Shown one piece after another: positions 9,781 through 17,800 of a stretch of 64,000 nt of DNA. The translations under genes were made by a program, and so were the position numbers. Within the stretch, counting starts at the first letter, position 1. Every line of letters begins with the position of its first letter. The notes beneath the pieces were generated by a model. The model saw nothing but the letters and a program-made list of their open reading frames with translations. It made no database searches and was not told where the DNA came from. Source of the DNA: Pseudomonadales bacterium (GTDB lineage Bacteria; Pseudomonadota; Gammaproteobacteria; Pseudomonadales; Azotimanducaceae); assembly GCA_028285415.1 (NCBI GenBank), contig JANQPF010000026.1, positions 1 through 64,000 on the forward strand, given 5' to 3'.

Positions 9781-9959
9781 GCGGCGAACGATTAGAGCAA
9801 GATGATAATATCATCTTGCCTTCGAACCGATCGCTCCGCAGCAGAGGTGAAAATATAACCTCTGCCCACCGCAGACCGGTCCTGGCGCCACAACTCTACG
9901 CCATGAGCCGAGACCAACGTGCCCTACTCTACGGTTTGCTGCGCCGGCTCAATCAATGA
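9777..9959 (+). CDS. Small hypothetical protein, 60 aa, start coupled by ATGA
   Basis: The ATG overlaps the stop of the 214-aa gene in an ATGA, and its own TGA overlaps the ATG of a 42-aa gene. The product is basic, with the C-terminal half (VLAPQLYAMSRDQRALLYGL) looking the most protein-like. Two perfect inverted repeats (9797-9819 and 9841-9865) lie inside the first half, so part of this stretch may act as RNA or DNA structure rather than protein. No family is recognised. Confidence 0.45.
   Translation: MSGERLEQDDNIILPSNRSLRSRGENITSAHRRPVLAPQLYAMSRDQRALLYGLLRRLNQ
9797..9865. repeat. Two tandem perfect inverted repeats
   Basis: The first is GCAAGATGAT, loop AAT, then ATCATCTTGC (9797-9819). 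The second is GCAGAGGT, a nine-base loop, then ACCTCTGC (9841-9865). Both arms are perfect and neither is followed by a T-run. They could be mRNA hairpins regulating the downstream small genes, or operator sites. Confidence 0.55.
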
Positions 9960-10084
9960 TCCCTCTCCTCATAATCTGCTTCGCGTGGTACGGGCTGTAC
10001 TGCGCCTTCGGCTGGCCCGGGGTTCTCGTCGGGCTGGTTGTAGGATTTGTTGGTCTAGCTCGCAATCGTCACAACGCCCAGTAA
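9956..10084 (+). CDS. Tiny single-helix membrane protein, 42 aa
   Basis: ATG 9956 overlaps the stop of the preceding gene (ATGA). The product begins MIPLLIICFAWYGLYCAFGW, continues with a Gly/Val-rich hydrophobic stretch, and ends in a short basic tail (ARNRHNAQ). This fits a small membrane protein of one long or two short helices. The strict ATGA chain from the 214-aa gene supports translation. Its last 30 bp overlap the 3' end of the convergent gene at 10055-10444. The role is unknown; small membrane proteins of this size occur in phage-like operons. Confidence 0.5.
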   Translation: MIPLLIICFAWYGLYCAFGWPGVLVGLVVGFVGLARNRHNAQ

Positions 10085-10444
10085 TAAAACGAATCCAATA
10101 AGGTTGACGAAGGCCTTAGCCCAGAAGAAAGAGATGCTTGGATAGTTGATCCATGCTGGGGCCATGAAATCTGCATCTTCGCCAATGCCAGATTTTTCCT
10201 TCTGCCTGTGAAAGAGCCCCCACATGGCGCTAGCCGACACATAGTGAAGGAGGTCAGCCGCGAGAGCGATCACGAAGCAGGCCAAAGGAGCGACCAGGTT
10301 TTCCGGTAGGCTAATAGAACCAGATTTGTCAGCGGCGGCGAAAATCCAAACGACTGCGATTCCCGCGAATGCCAATTGTCGATTCACATCGCTCAACTTC
10401 CCGGTGTACCCGTAGTATTCCTCGCGGGCGTCCTTGAGCTTCAT
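10055..10444 (-). CDS. Hypothetical membrane protein with three helices
   Basis: This 129-aa protein has a charged N-terminal segment (MKLKDAREEYYGYTGKLSDV), hydrophobic stretches near residues 24-38, 48-66 and 107-126, and a cytoplasmic-looking loop (HRQKEKSGIGEDAD) between the second and third. No named family is recognised. ATG 10444 overlaps the stop of an upstream 49-aa gene (ATGA), so the two are translationally coupled on the minus strand. It is convergent with the small plus-strand gene ending at 10084. Confidence 0.6.
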   Translation of the reverse strand: MKLKDAREEYYGYTGKLSDVNRQLAFAGIAVVWIFAAADKSGSISLPENLVAPLACFVIALAADLLHYVSASAMWGLFHRQKEKSGIGEDADFMAPAWINYPSISFFWAKAFVNLIGFVLLLGVVTIAS

Positions 10445-10590
10445 TTTTTAGGCTTCTTGGGCCCACCGCTGTTCGTGTCACCCTTTCGGTCTACGGGAAA
10501 TTTGGCTCGATCATCTGATCCGGGCCGATGTGAACCAGGCCTGCCAGTCCGAGGTTCCTTACCACCGCTACTTCCCTTTCGAGAGGCCAT
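10441..10590 (-). CDS. Small basic protein, 49 aa, coupled to membrane protein
   Basis: The start is ATG 10590 with CGGAG six bases upstream. The product is rich in Gly, Lys, Arg, Pro and Ser (MASRKGSSGGKEPRTGRPGS, ending GGPKKPKK), probably disordered and strongly basic. The TGA stop overlaps the next gene's ATG. The ribosome-binding site and coupling support expression, although composition alone would be weak evidence. It may bind nucleic acid or act with the membrane protein; both are guesses. Confidence 0.5.
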   Translation of the reverse strand: MASRKGSSGGKEPRTGRPGSHRPGSDDRAKFPVDRKGDTNSGGPKKPKK

Positions 10591-10727
10591 TTAGACTCCG
10601 TTGAAGATAGATTTCACGATTCCTGCAATGATAGCCTAGAAGCCCCACGGGTGCCCGTCCTTCGGGATAACGACAAGATCGCGGCTTAAGAGTGGGGCTC
10701 CAGATTTGGCGGAGGTGTCTACTTCGT

Positions 10728-11665
10728 ATGTTGGTTTTTGTGCTCGGCGCTGGAGCATCCTTTGAGCTCGGCCTCCCAACGGGTGATGGGCTTAAAGTGA
10801 TATTGCCAATGCGCTGACCAGGGACGGCGCCAGCATGCGAGATACCTTGCTCCAGGAAACGATTTACAGATATTCCGGTCGATATTCTGACGCTGCTGAA
10901 ATTGTTGCCAGGGGCGTGCAAGGCGCACGATCGATCGACGAATTCCTCCAATCACATGCAGACAATCAAGAGGTCCAAGAGGTCGGTAAATGGGCGATTG
11001 CCAGCAAAATCATGGAAGCAGAACGAACTTCAAGATTGAATGGAGACAGTGGGAGTCTGTTCAAGAATGTCAGCGGCACCTGGTATGGCCAATTATTCCC
11101 GCTACTGGTGGGAGGAAAGAACAAACATGAGTTTGCCGAATCTTTGGCGAACGTAGGGTTTGTTGTATTTAACTACGACCGTTGCCTAGAGTGGTTTTTC
11201 GTTGTTGCGACGTCCAGCTACTTTAGCGTGGACTTTCGTGAAGCAGCTCAACTGGTCGGGAAACTAAAAGTCGTTCACCCGTACGGGCACCTTGGTAAGC
11301 TGGCGGACATAACGTACGGCCATCTCTCGCTAGACGTGAGTGCGGTGGCTAAGAACCTCAGGACTTACACCGAAACCACCGACAACGACGTTCAGGATGA
11401 ACTAGACCAGTTGATACATCGTGCGACGAAATTGGTGTTTCTTGGCTTCGCATACCATCAAATGAACATGCAGTTGATCAGCTACTCTCACAACCTCCAA
11501 ACGTCCAAAGACTGCTTTGGGACTGCAAGCGGGATGTCAGATCCCGATAGAGAGTATGTTCGCAACATGTTGTCAGACGAGTACGGGTGTCCAAGCCCTA
11601 ACGTCGCCAATTCAACCTGTTTCGAGTTCTTGCGCGACTACCAGCGTTCAATCTCGAGTGATTGA
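10728..11665 (+). pseudogene. SIR2-like domain protein, frameshifted near its start
   Basis: Reading from ATG 10728 gives MLVFVLGAGASFELGLPTG, the Rossmann-type nucleotide-binding start of SIR2-like proteins. The frame then stops at 10827. One frame back, from 10799, the DNA reads DIANALTRDGASMRDTLLQ and continues unbroken to 11665. One missing base near 10797-10799 explains the break; the restored protein is about 312 aa. Downstream, FVVFNYDRCLEWFF, VVHPYGHLG and KLVFLGFAYHQMNM match the rest of the SIR2-like fold. Proteins of this class often act in phage defence by consuming NAD+ (family knowledge), but activity here is unproven and a start at 10835 would lack the nucleotide-binding loop. 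Confidence 0.65.
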
Positions 11666-11873
11666 GCGCCAAGTGGTGCAGACTAGGAAGCTCTGCGAGC
11701 CAACAACACCGAAGAAACCTCGGAAACACTCATGTAGCGGCCACCCAGTGATGGGCGAATTCTTTCGAACTCACCAAGCATGCGCCGGTATATTCCCAAC
11801 GATGGCATATGGCTGTTGAGATCCCTGCCGGAAAAGACCTGCCACCGACCAAGTCCGGAGACGAAGAGGGTTC

Positions 11874-12509
11874 ATGAAGCAGATAAGTGAGGATGACCTT
11901 TTTGGATCAACAGAGCCTGTACAAAGCGGCGAAGTTTCCAAAGTAGACGAAGCTGAACCTCGGCGTGCAACAGATGAGAAGCTAAGCGCACTAGAGCTGT
12001 TGCAAGCTTGGGGATTAGACAAAACGTCAAACATCGAATCCAAGCATTCGGTGTTTCAGCTTCCGATCCGGTTCTTGGTTGCGGTGATCGGAAAAATGGG
12101 TTTTGCCATTTTTTTCTGGGTACTGACTCCCGGTGCATCTCAAGAAATACAACTCAACTTGGTCGAGAACTGGGACATTCAAATCGGGTTGGCTCCGATT
12201 TTCGCGATAGGTGTAATTCTCGGCCTTGCAATGGCTGCAACCTCAATCAGAGACCTGATGCGCCTTAAAGAGCACTCACAGATTCTCGGGTTAGCTGCTA
12301 ATGGTATTAAGAAGCTGCGTTCTAGGAATGGTGAGGAGTCTGAAGGCGCTTATCGGCTAATTTTTAGCATATCTAGTTGTTTGAACATGGACCGAGATCA
12401 AGATGTGCTAGATGAGAATTTCATTTTCATCGACCGACTTCACGCTTTTGTTCCGAGTGCTGCACGCTTAACTAACAAATTGGACGGTACGGCACAGGAG
12501 GAGTTATAA
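11874..12509 (+). CDS. Hypothetical two-helix membrane protein
   Basis: This 211-aa protein has an acidic, probably disordered N-terminal 60 residues, two membrane helices at about 67-85 and 102-123, and a soluble helical C-terminal domain (around 130-211) beginning RDLMRLKEHSQILGLAANG. No family is recognised. It begins about 200 bp after the SIR2-like gene on the same strand and is followed after 6 bp by a 78-aa gene, so these two probably form an operon. A membrane effector or partner of the SIR2-like protein is possible, but this rests on position only. Confidence 0.65.
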   Translation: MKQISEDDLFGSTEPVQSGEVSKVDEAEPRRATDEKLSALELLQAWGLDKTSNIESKHSVFQLPIRFLVAVIGKMGFAIFFWVLTPGASQEIQLNLVENWDIQIGLAPIFAIGVILGLAMAATSIRDLMRLKEHSQILGLAANGIKKLRSRNGEESEGAYRLIFSISSCLNMDRDQDVLDENFIFIDRLHAFVPSAARLTNKLDGTAQEEL

Positions 12510-12515
12510 GCAGTT

Positions 12516-12752
12516 TTGTTTGCGGAGAGCTGGGTCGCCAGCATGTCGCGTGGAATTGCGAGGTCCAAAGCAGAAAGAGTAATGATGAAAGTCGTGCAGG
12601 ACTCAGACGCGATGATCGACATTGCTCAGCTGGTTCGGCGCACCGCCATTGAGTGGAATGCTCTGACCGAACTCAAGGAAGTCGCCAGCAAAGTAGAGGA
12701 GGTAGCACCGAAAGTTGCGGCTAGTCTTTTACAGGCAAGAGCTTCGAGTTAG
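12516..12752 (+). CDS. Small helical hypothetical protein
   Basis: This 78-aa, mostly helical protein follows the two-helix membrane gene by 6 bp. An AGGAGGAG run at 12497-12503 precedes TTG 12516; ATG 12543 (MSRGIARSKAERVMMK) is the alternative start. The C-terminal half (LKEVASKVEEVAPKVAASLL) looks amphipathic and may form a coiled coil. No family is recognised. The gene ends directly at a 28-nt inverted repeat. Confidence 0.5.
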   Translation: MFAESWVASMSRGIARSKAERVMMKVVQDSDAMIDIAQLVRRTAIEWNALTELKEVASKVEEVAPKVAASLLQARASS

Positions 12753-12778
12753 TCGGCTAGATCGCGATCTAGTCGACT
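12751..12778. repeat. Near-perfect 28-nt inverted repeat with palindromic centre
   Basis: The central 16 bp CTAGATCGCGATCTAG (12757-12772) is a perfect palindrome. The outer AGTCG and CGACT arms extend it to 14 bp a side with one G/T mismatch. It begins on the stop codon of the 78-aa gene. It is not followed by a T-run, so it is a weak terminator candidate and may be a protein-binding or recombination site. Confidence 0.6.
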
Positions 12779-12854
12779 CAGATTGAAATGAAGTGGCAAA
12801 CGATCTCTCAGCCCCAGGTTACCCCGTTGGAGAGGAAAAGCCGCAAACGATAAG

Positions 12855-13190
12855 TTAGCTGCCTCCTTCAATTCGTACATTCGAGATTGTTTCGATGTTT
12901 GATGCATTACATGAACCCGTTCCGTGAATTGTTATGGATTTTCCCGACATCAGTGCAGCCAAAACAGCACTGAATTGCACTTCGCTCGTAATAGTGAAGC
13001 GGTCATGTGTGTTAGTGCTGCTGCATGGAGAGTCAGTGATATTCATGTTTAGAAACACTGTATTGTGGTGGTTGCCGATATCTGTGGCTTGTAGCAGCTC
13101 GATAGTCGCAGTATACGGGCCAGTAGCATGCACGCTAGATGCCCAGACTAGTGCGGTTAGTCCAACGCTAAACATATGCTTGTAGTACAT
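12855..13190 (-). CDS. Small exported Cys-containing protein, island family copy 1
   Basis: This 111-aa protein has a signal peptide ending SSVHA before TGPYT. The mature part follows a pattern shared with three other island genes: Cys, then a beta strand (RFTIT), then a helix (FSAVLAALMSG), then a strand (KSITIHG), Cys, and a final strand (ISNVRI). The two Cys probably form a disulfide in the periplasm or outside the cell. AGGAG lies about 10 nt before ATG 13190. The function is unknown; the family clusters round the RHS gene. Confidence 0.65.
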   Translation of the reverse strand: MYYKHMFSVGLTALVWASSVHATGPYTATIELLQATDIGNHHNTVFLNMNITDSPCSSTNTHDRFTITSEVQFSAVLAALMSGKSITIHGTGSCNASNIETISNVRIEGGS

Positions 13191-13264
13191 GGGACCATTC
13201 TCCTAGTGGTTAGCACCTTTCTCAGTAAACGAATCCGAGTCTCGGTCGACGACGCCTACTTTTA

Positions 13265-13501
13265 CTAGTTCGCCACGACACCTGTGGAAGATTTGACGAC
13301 CACTTCGACCAGGTCATTCAGTTCGGCGAGCAAATCGAACCCCGTCTGCTGCTCAATGAAGTCAAGTGTCGGCACATAGTTGTTGACTTGATCTCGAGAG
13401 TCTTCGTCTTGTGGCATCCAATACTTGATGGATTCGATTTTCACTGGATCGAACACGAACTCAAAGAATCGATCAGGTACCGGCTCGTCGAACGAGGACA
13501 T
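13265..13501 (-). pseudogene. C-terminal remnant of a DNA/RNA non-specific endonuclease
   Basis: Only about 78 residues are present. They begin MSSFDEPVPDRFFEFVFDPV and continue KIESIKYWMPQD, then NNYVPTLDFIEQQTGFDLLA. This resembles the last strands and helix of NUC1-type (DNA/RNA non-specific, EndA/NucA) nucleases, where the DFIEQQTG-type segment sits near the C-terminus (family knowledge). The catalytic DRGH region and the whole N-terminal half are missing, and an in-frame stop sits three codons upstream without a ribosome-binding site. The first 29 bp overlap the end of the neighbouring exported-protein gene. It is probably a displaced toxin tip or recombination debris. Confidence 0.55.
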
Positions 13502-13817
13502 CCCGAATCAAGGGAGCGCAAGCCGGTGACTGAGTATCTTCGACATATATCCTCACCTCGCGATCTGCAAAGTGCGCCGCAAGAACAGTAGAAACCAGTG
13601 CATCGTAGTTAGGGTGACTCAGGGCGATACTGAACCTTTTCCCACCATTGCAGGTGCTGATTGCGTTACTTTCGGTTTCATACGTAATTACGAAAGCTGT
13701 TTCTGTCGGGTAGACATATGTGAGATGCCCTTCGAGGTTTATCGTTCCCGCGTAACTGCTACCAACGAACAAAAGGGTCAGAACTGCTATTGTGGTCCTC
13801 ATGAGTTGTGCGTCCAT
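13473..13817 (-). CDS. Small exported Cys-containing protein, island family copy 2
   Basis: This 114-aa protein has a signal peptide ending VGSSYA before GTINL; ATG 13802 is an alternative start. The mature part shows the shared pattern: STCNGGKRFSIAL, then YDALVSTVLAAHFADREVRIY, then Cys in SPACAPLIRDVLV. It is closest to copy 3 at 21105-21461, with which it shares the Y-D-A-[LM]-x-S-x-[LV]-L-A-A segment. Its last codons overlap the nuclease remnant, so its C-terminus may have been altered by recombination. The function is unknown. Confidence 0.65.
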   Translation of the reverse strand: MDAQLMRTTIAVLTLLFVGSSYAGTINLEGHLTYVYPTETAFVITYETESNAISTCNGGKRFSIALSHPNYDALVSTVLAAHFADREVRIYVEDTQSPACAPLIRDVLVRRAGT

Positions 13818-13913
13818 TCTGTGAGTATCGAGCTACGAGAGTATCCTAATCGAAAAGTCACCGCCAACAACCTCCATCTAACGCGACTATGGCATAACTG
13901 ATTCGAGGTCCAA

Positions 13914-14102
13914 CTATTCCTCAGCCTCCGACTTTGCATCCGAAACAAGTTCCTCAACCCCCTTATTGCAAACCAGTTTTTCGTCCTTGATAACACACCC
14001 CTCCGGCAACGCTGGGGTTTCAGATTTGTAGTATTCTGAGTACTCACCTCCGTCCTCTTCCTCTTCCTCCTCCTCTTTCTCTTCTTCGGCAAAGGCTGTC
14101 AC
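13914..14102 (-). CDS. Possible small acidic protein or gene remnant
   Basis: This 62-aa reading frame from GTG 14102 has a long Glu-rich run near the start (low-complexity CTTCTTCC-type DNA at 14053-14090), then a more ordinary segment with two Cys (GCVIKDEKLVCNKGVEEL). No signal peptide is present, although the start resembles the end of one (TAFA-EEE), so the true N-terminus may have been lost. No ribosome-binding site is obvious. Low confidence as an expressed gene. Confidence 0.3.
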   Translation of the reverse strand: MTAFAEEEKEEEEEEEDGGEYSEYYKSETPALPEGCVIKDEKLVCNKGVEELVSDAKSEAEE

Positions 14103-14210
14103 TTGCTTTGGACGTGAAGTCCTTTTCTCTTAGCCCAGTCCAGGAGAATTGGGTCCAACATCTCATATCTCATTGGAAGGGGATTCCCGGTCCACGTACC
14201 TGAGATCTGT

Positions 14211-14855
14211 TTAGACTCCCCTTTCTAGGAGTTCTTCTTCAGCGAAAGAGCTAATTACGGAATCACTAGAGCTGGCAGCAAAAGCCAAGGGAGTTGAGTC
14301 TTGATCGCAGCTTCGTGCCGCTGCAACCACACCAAACACTCTAACGAGATCGTCTGCACTGTTTAGCGCCGCGACAATCTCATCAGGTTGGTCCACCGAC
14401 AGCAACCACCTAACCCGATCTTTTAGAGGATTGTCCAAGCTGTTTAATCCTGCGCTAAGCTGTTCCTCAGTTGCCCGTGAAACGAACCGCATTGCTTTCC
14501 ACTGGACCCCGCTGTCTGGATCGAGAACGAGTGCAACACTACGGGCGATCTCGACACTATGGGCGCCGCTCGCACAGAGTAGGATCGTGTCCAAAGCGAA
14601 GAAGCGAACATAAACTAATGGGTGATTGAGAAGACGCGACAAATCCTCAATTAGGGGGGCTGCCTTTTCTCCTAGCTCCGAAGCAATCCAAACCCCAGAC
14701 TTAACGGCGTTATCGTCCACGCTCCTCAAAAGTAGTCGGAGGTTGGAAACTGGAAAACCATGGTAAAACGCACTGAGTAGATCTCCGGCGATATCATAGT
14801 CTTCGCCTGCAAGCAGTCTTCGGACTAGCTCATCCCCGCTATGTGCCATAGCCAC
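14211..14855 (-). CDS. HEAT-repeat-like protein, putative immunity partner of the RHS toxin
   Basis: This 214-aa cytoplasmic protein is built of repeated helix pairs such as HPLVYVRFFALDTILL and KDRVRWLLSVDQPDEIVAAL, the look of a short HEAT/Armadillo solenoid. GTG 14855 overlaps the stop codon of the RHS gene, giving translational coupling; ATG 14849 is an alternative. Polymorphic toxin genes are typically followed at once by their immunity gene, and HEAT-type proteins occur among immunity proteins (family knowledge). The immunity role is therefore an inference from position and fold, not from recognised sequence identity. Confidence 0.6.
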   Translation of the reverse strand: MAMAHSGDELVRRLLAGEDYDIAGDLLSAFYHGFPVSNLRLLLRSVDDNAVKSGVWIASELGEKAAPLIEDLSRLLNHPLVYVRFFALDTILLCASGAHSVEIARSVALVLDPDSGVQWKAMRFVSRATEEQLSAGLNSLDNPLKDRVRWLLSVDQPDEIVAALNSADDLVRVFGVVAAARSCDQDSTPLAFAASSSDSVISSFAEEELLERGV

Positions 14856-17800
14856 TAGGATCCACTGAGGACTTTTTCGATCTGACGTAACAGTTGTTGC
14901 TCCTCCCGAATTCTGTTGCGATGTGGACCGTCTTCTCCCAAACGTATAGCCTCTTGATTCCTAGTGCGTATGCTTGTCCTGAGATCATCTCTCAATTCCT
15001 CTAGCTGCTCCCGCGTAGCGTTATTGGGGACGTAATCAGGAATCTCGCCATGGACCTTACCTGTCCGATCAAGTTTAAGGTCGTTAAGGTCTCCAATCGT
15101 ACCTCTTTGGTTGTTGCCAAATCTCTTAGAGCCACCGCCTCTGCTGCCCTTGAAAATGCCGACTCTTCTAAGGGCGATATCCCCGACTGCCCCAATCGCA
15201 ACGAGCACTTCACCATCTGAGATTGCTGCGGCAGAATCGTAAAAAGGGCCGGTGACATCGAAGTACTCAAACGCAATGTCCGAGTGATACATGAGAAACC
15301 CAAACCCAGTGCCTGACTCCCCGAGCGTTCCTCTGAGCTGATTCTGAAAATCCTCGAACTCCGATTGCGGGGGCAGATAGTCTTTGATGAGATCTTGGAA
15401 TCGGCGGCCAGCATACTCGTAGTCGGTAAACCACAACACTTGTCCCACGAAGTTAGGCAAGCTCGTGTCGTAACAGGGTGTTCTACGCACTTGCGGTTCA
15501 TACTGATCTTGTTCAAGAACTTCCGCACAGAATCCACTCGGATCAACAAAAGATAGTGGCGAGTTGAGCACATAAGCATAACGATTATAGCTTTGTGAGA
15601 AGCTCGGAGTCTGCACTAGTGGGTCTGCCTGAAGAAATCTCCCTAGCCGCGGGTCATAGATACGACCGTTCATATGAACCAGTTCTGCCCGATCCAATAG
15701 TTCGTGGTCAGTGAAACCCCGGCTTGTATTCAATTCAACATCGCCGAGAATCGCGCTGAAACCGGCAGCAGAAAGATCAGCATCCCATGACGACTCTCTC
15801 CTAGCACCAAACGCATCAAAGCTAGTACGATGCAAAACGGTCTGGGCTGAGGAGGTCACGACATCGACCGACCCAACGTTGTCCCTCAGAACGTATTCCG
15901 TGCTTGCGACTGCACCACCGCTGTTTGGTTCCCGCACCCTGTGGAGGACACTACTGGTTACTTGCAGTTTTCGGTACCTATCGGTCGCGACGTCATGAAT
16001 GGGTATTACCTCTTCATATGACCCATTGAGTAAATACACGGTCCAGCTAACCTTAGTAGTTGAACCATCTAACCAACTCGCTTTGCGCAGGAATCGATCC
16101 CCATCGGGGCCGTACCAAAATTCTTCCTCAGCTGCTGGGGAACTCGTTGAGCCCAACGTCACCGCTGTGGCTCTGTTTCCTGCGTCGAAACCGATGGATT
16201 TGTCGTTGGCGGTGCCAGCAGCATTGTACGAAGTGATGTTACCGTTGGCATCGTACCCGAACGTCGTTGAGACACCGCCGATCGTCGCACTTGTGAGCCG
16301 GTGCGGGTTTGTGTACTGGTATGAAGTGACATCTAAGTCGCCAGACTGATTGCTGGTCTTGGTCTCAAGATTTCCGAAGAGATCGTAGTCAAAGTCCAAC
16401 AACCGATTGCTTGCGGACTCCAACGAAGAATCAAGTCTGTTCAGAGCGTCGTAGTCAAACGTTTCTTGGAGATCCAGCGTTGGTCTCCGATCGATTCTCC
16501 GGTGAAGGTGTGAGTTCGATCGCCACTCGTACTCAAGATCTTGCACACTCGCTGGCAAAGATCCCGTGCCGGTCTGGATAGATGTTATTGCGCCGGTATC
16601 GCTGTCTACCCCATGCTGGATAATGAGACCGTTTCCTAATGTACGCCGTGTAGGTTGTCCAAACGCACTTAGTGAATCGACCTCGTCGACGACAAGCGAC
16701 CCTGACTTGACACGGGCAAGGTAGCCACCATCGTATTCATAGTCGAACGCCAAATTCCCCGGATAGGTTGTGTTGGTAAGCCTGCCGTTTGCGTACCCGT
16801 AGCTAATTGTCCGAGTTCCGTTGTCGGGAAATCCTGATAAGGATAAAGCGCTGGAAACCGAATCTAACAATCCATCGGAGCGATACACATACGTGTGTGT
16901 AATGCCGGGAGCAGCCGCGCTTCCGATTCTTCCATAGCCGTTGACTGGATCATAGGTCCACGAACGTGTAGACGCACAACTCGACGTACAATCTTCTCCC
17001 CGCTCGACCAAGCGGCCCAATAGGTCATACAAAAACTCCGTCGTTTGTCCTTTCGCGTCCGTGCTTTCTTTAAGTTCGCCAAGCGCGGTGAATTCAAAAC
17101 TCGTAGTACCCGAATTCGGCTCGACGATGGATTTTCGGTTCCCAGCGGCGTCATAGTTCATGTCCGCCACCTGAACATTGTTCACGCGCACCGTATCGAG
17201 AAAGCCGTGTGCCGTGTATGTGTAGGTCGTTTCAACCTCATCGGACGTTCCGTAGGCGTCTTGCGTCGTAGTAAGTTGACCAGCCGAGTTGAATACAGAG
17301 CGCTTCGTCTGCCATTCGTTAGGCGACACACCGGAAGTGACCACAACGTCTGAAACGAAAACAACATGATCCGCTCCCGATTGCGAGTAGCTTGTCTGAG
17401 TCCAACTCCCATCGGGGCGATCTTCCCGGACAAGCCGCCCCTGCTCTCCGTACGAATACACTACATAGGCGGGCGTACCGCCAACGCTGTAATACGGAAG
17501 AGATGATTGTTTCAACCGCCCCCACAAATCGTAGTGTCGCTCGATGCGCCGCCATCCATCCGCGTTATCAAACGCTTCGACTTCGTCTAAAAGAACCTCA
17601 CCTTCTGGGCCGAAATAGGTTCGTCGAGTTGGCTGAACAGTAACACCGTTGGCGACTGTAGTTTCAACTAGATACGCCGGTTCGCCCCAAGTAATTGGAT
17701 TGCATAGACTAGTATTGGAACAATTGGTACGGCTTATTGACGTGATGTCACCAGTCCCAGTCGTTGCGCTCGTTAATCGACCAAGATCATCGTAGTCCAG

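Noticed and set aside
10791-10800. Programmed -1 frameshift in the SIR2-like gene
   Set aside because: CTTAAAGTGA has no X-XXY-YYZ slippery heptamer and no clear downstream pseudoknot, so mutation or sequence error is more likely.
13799-14092. Basic 97-aa frame opposite the acidic 62-aa frame region
   Set aside because: The Lys/Arg-rich start is the same low-complexity DNA read in another frame, and it runs into the exported-protein gene.
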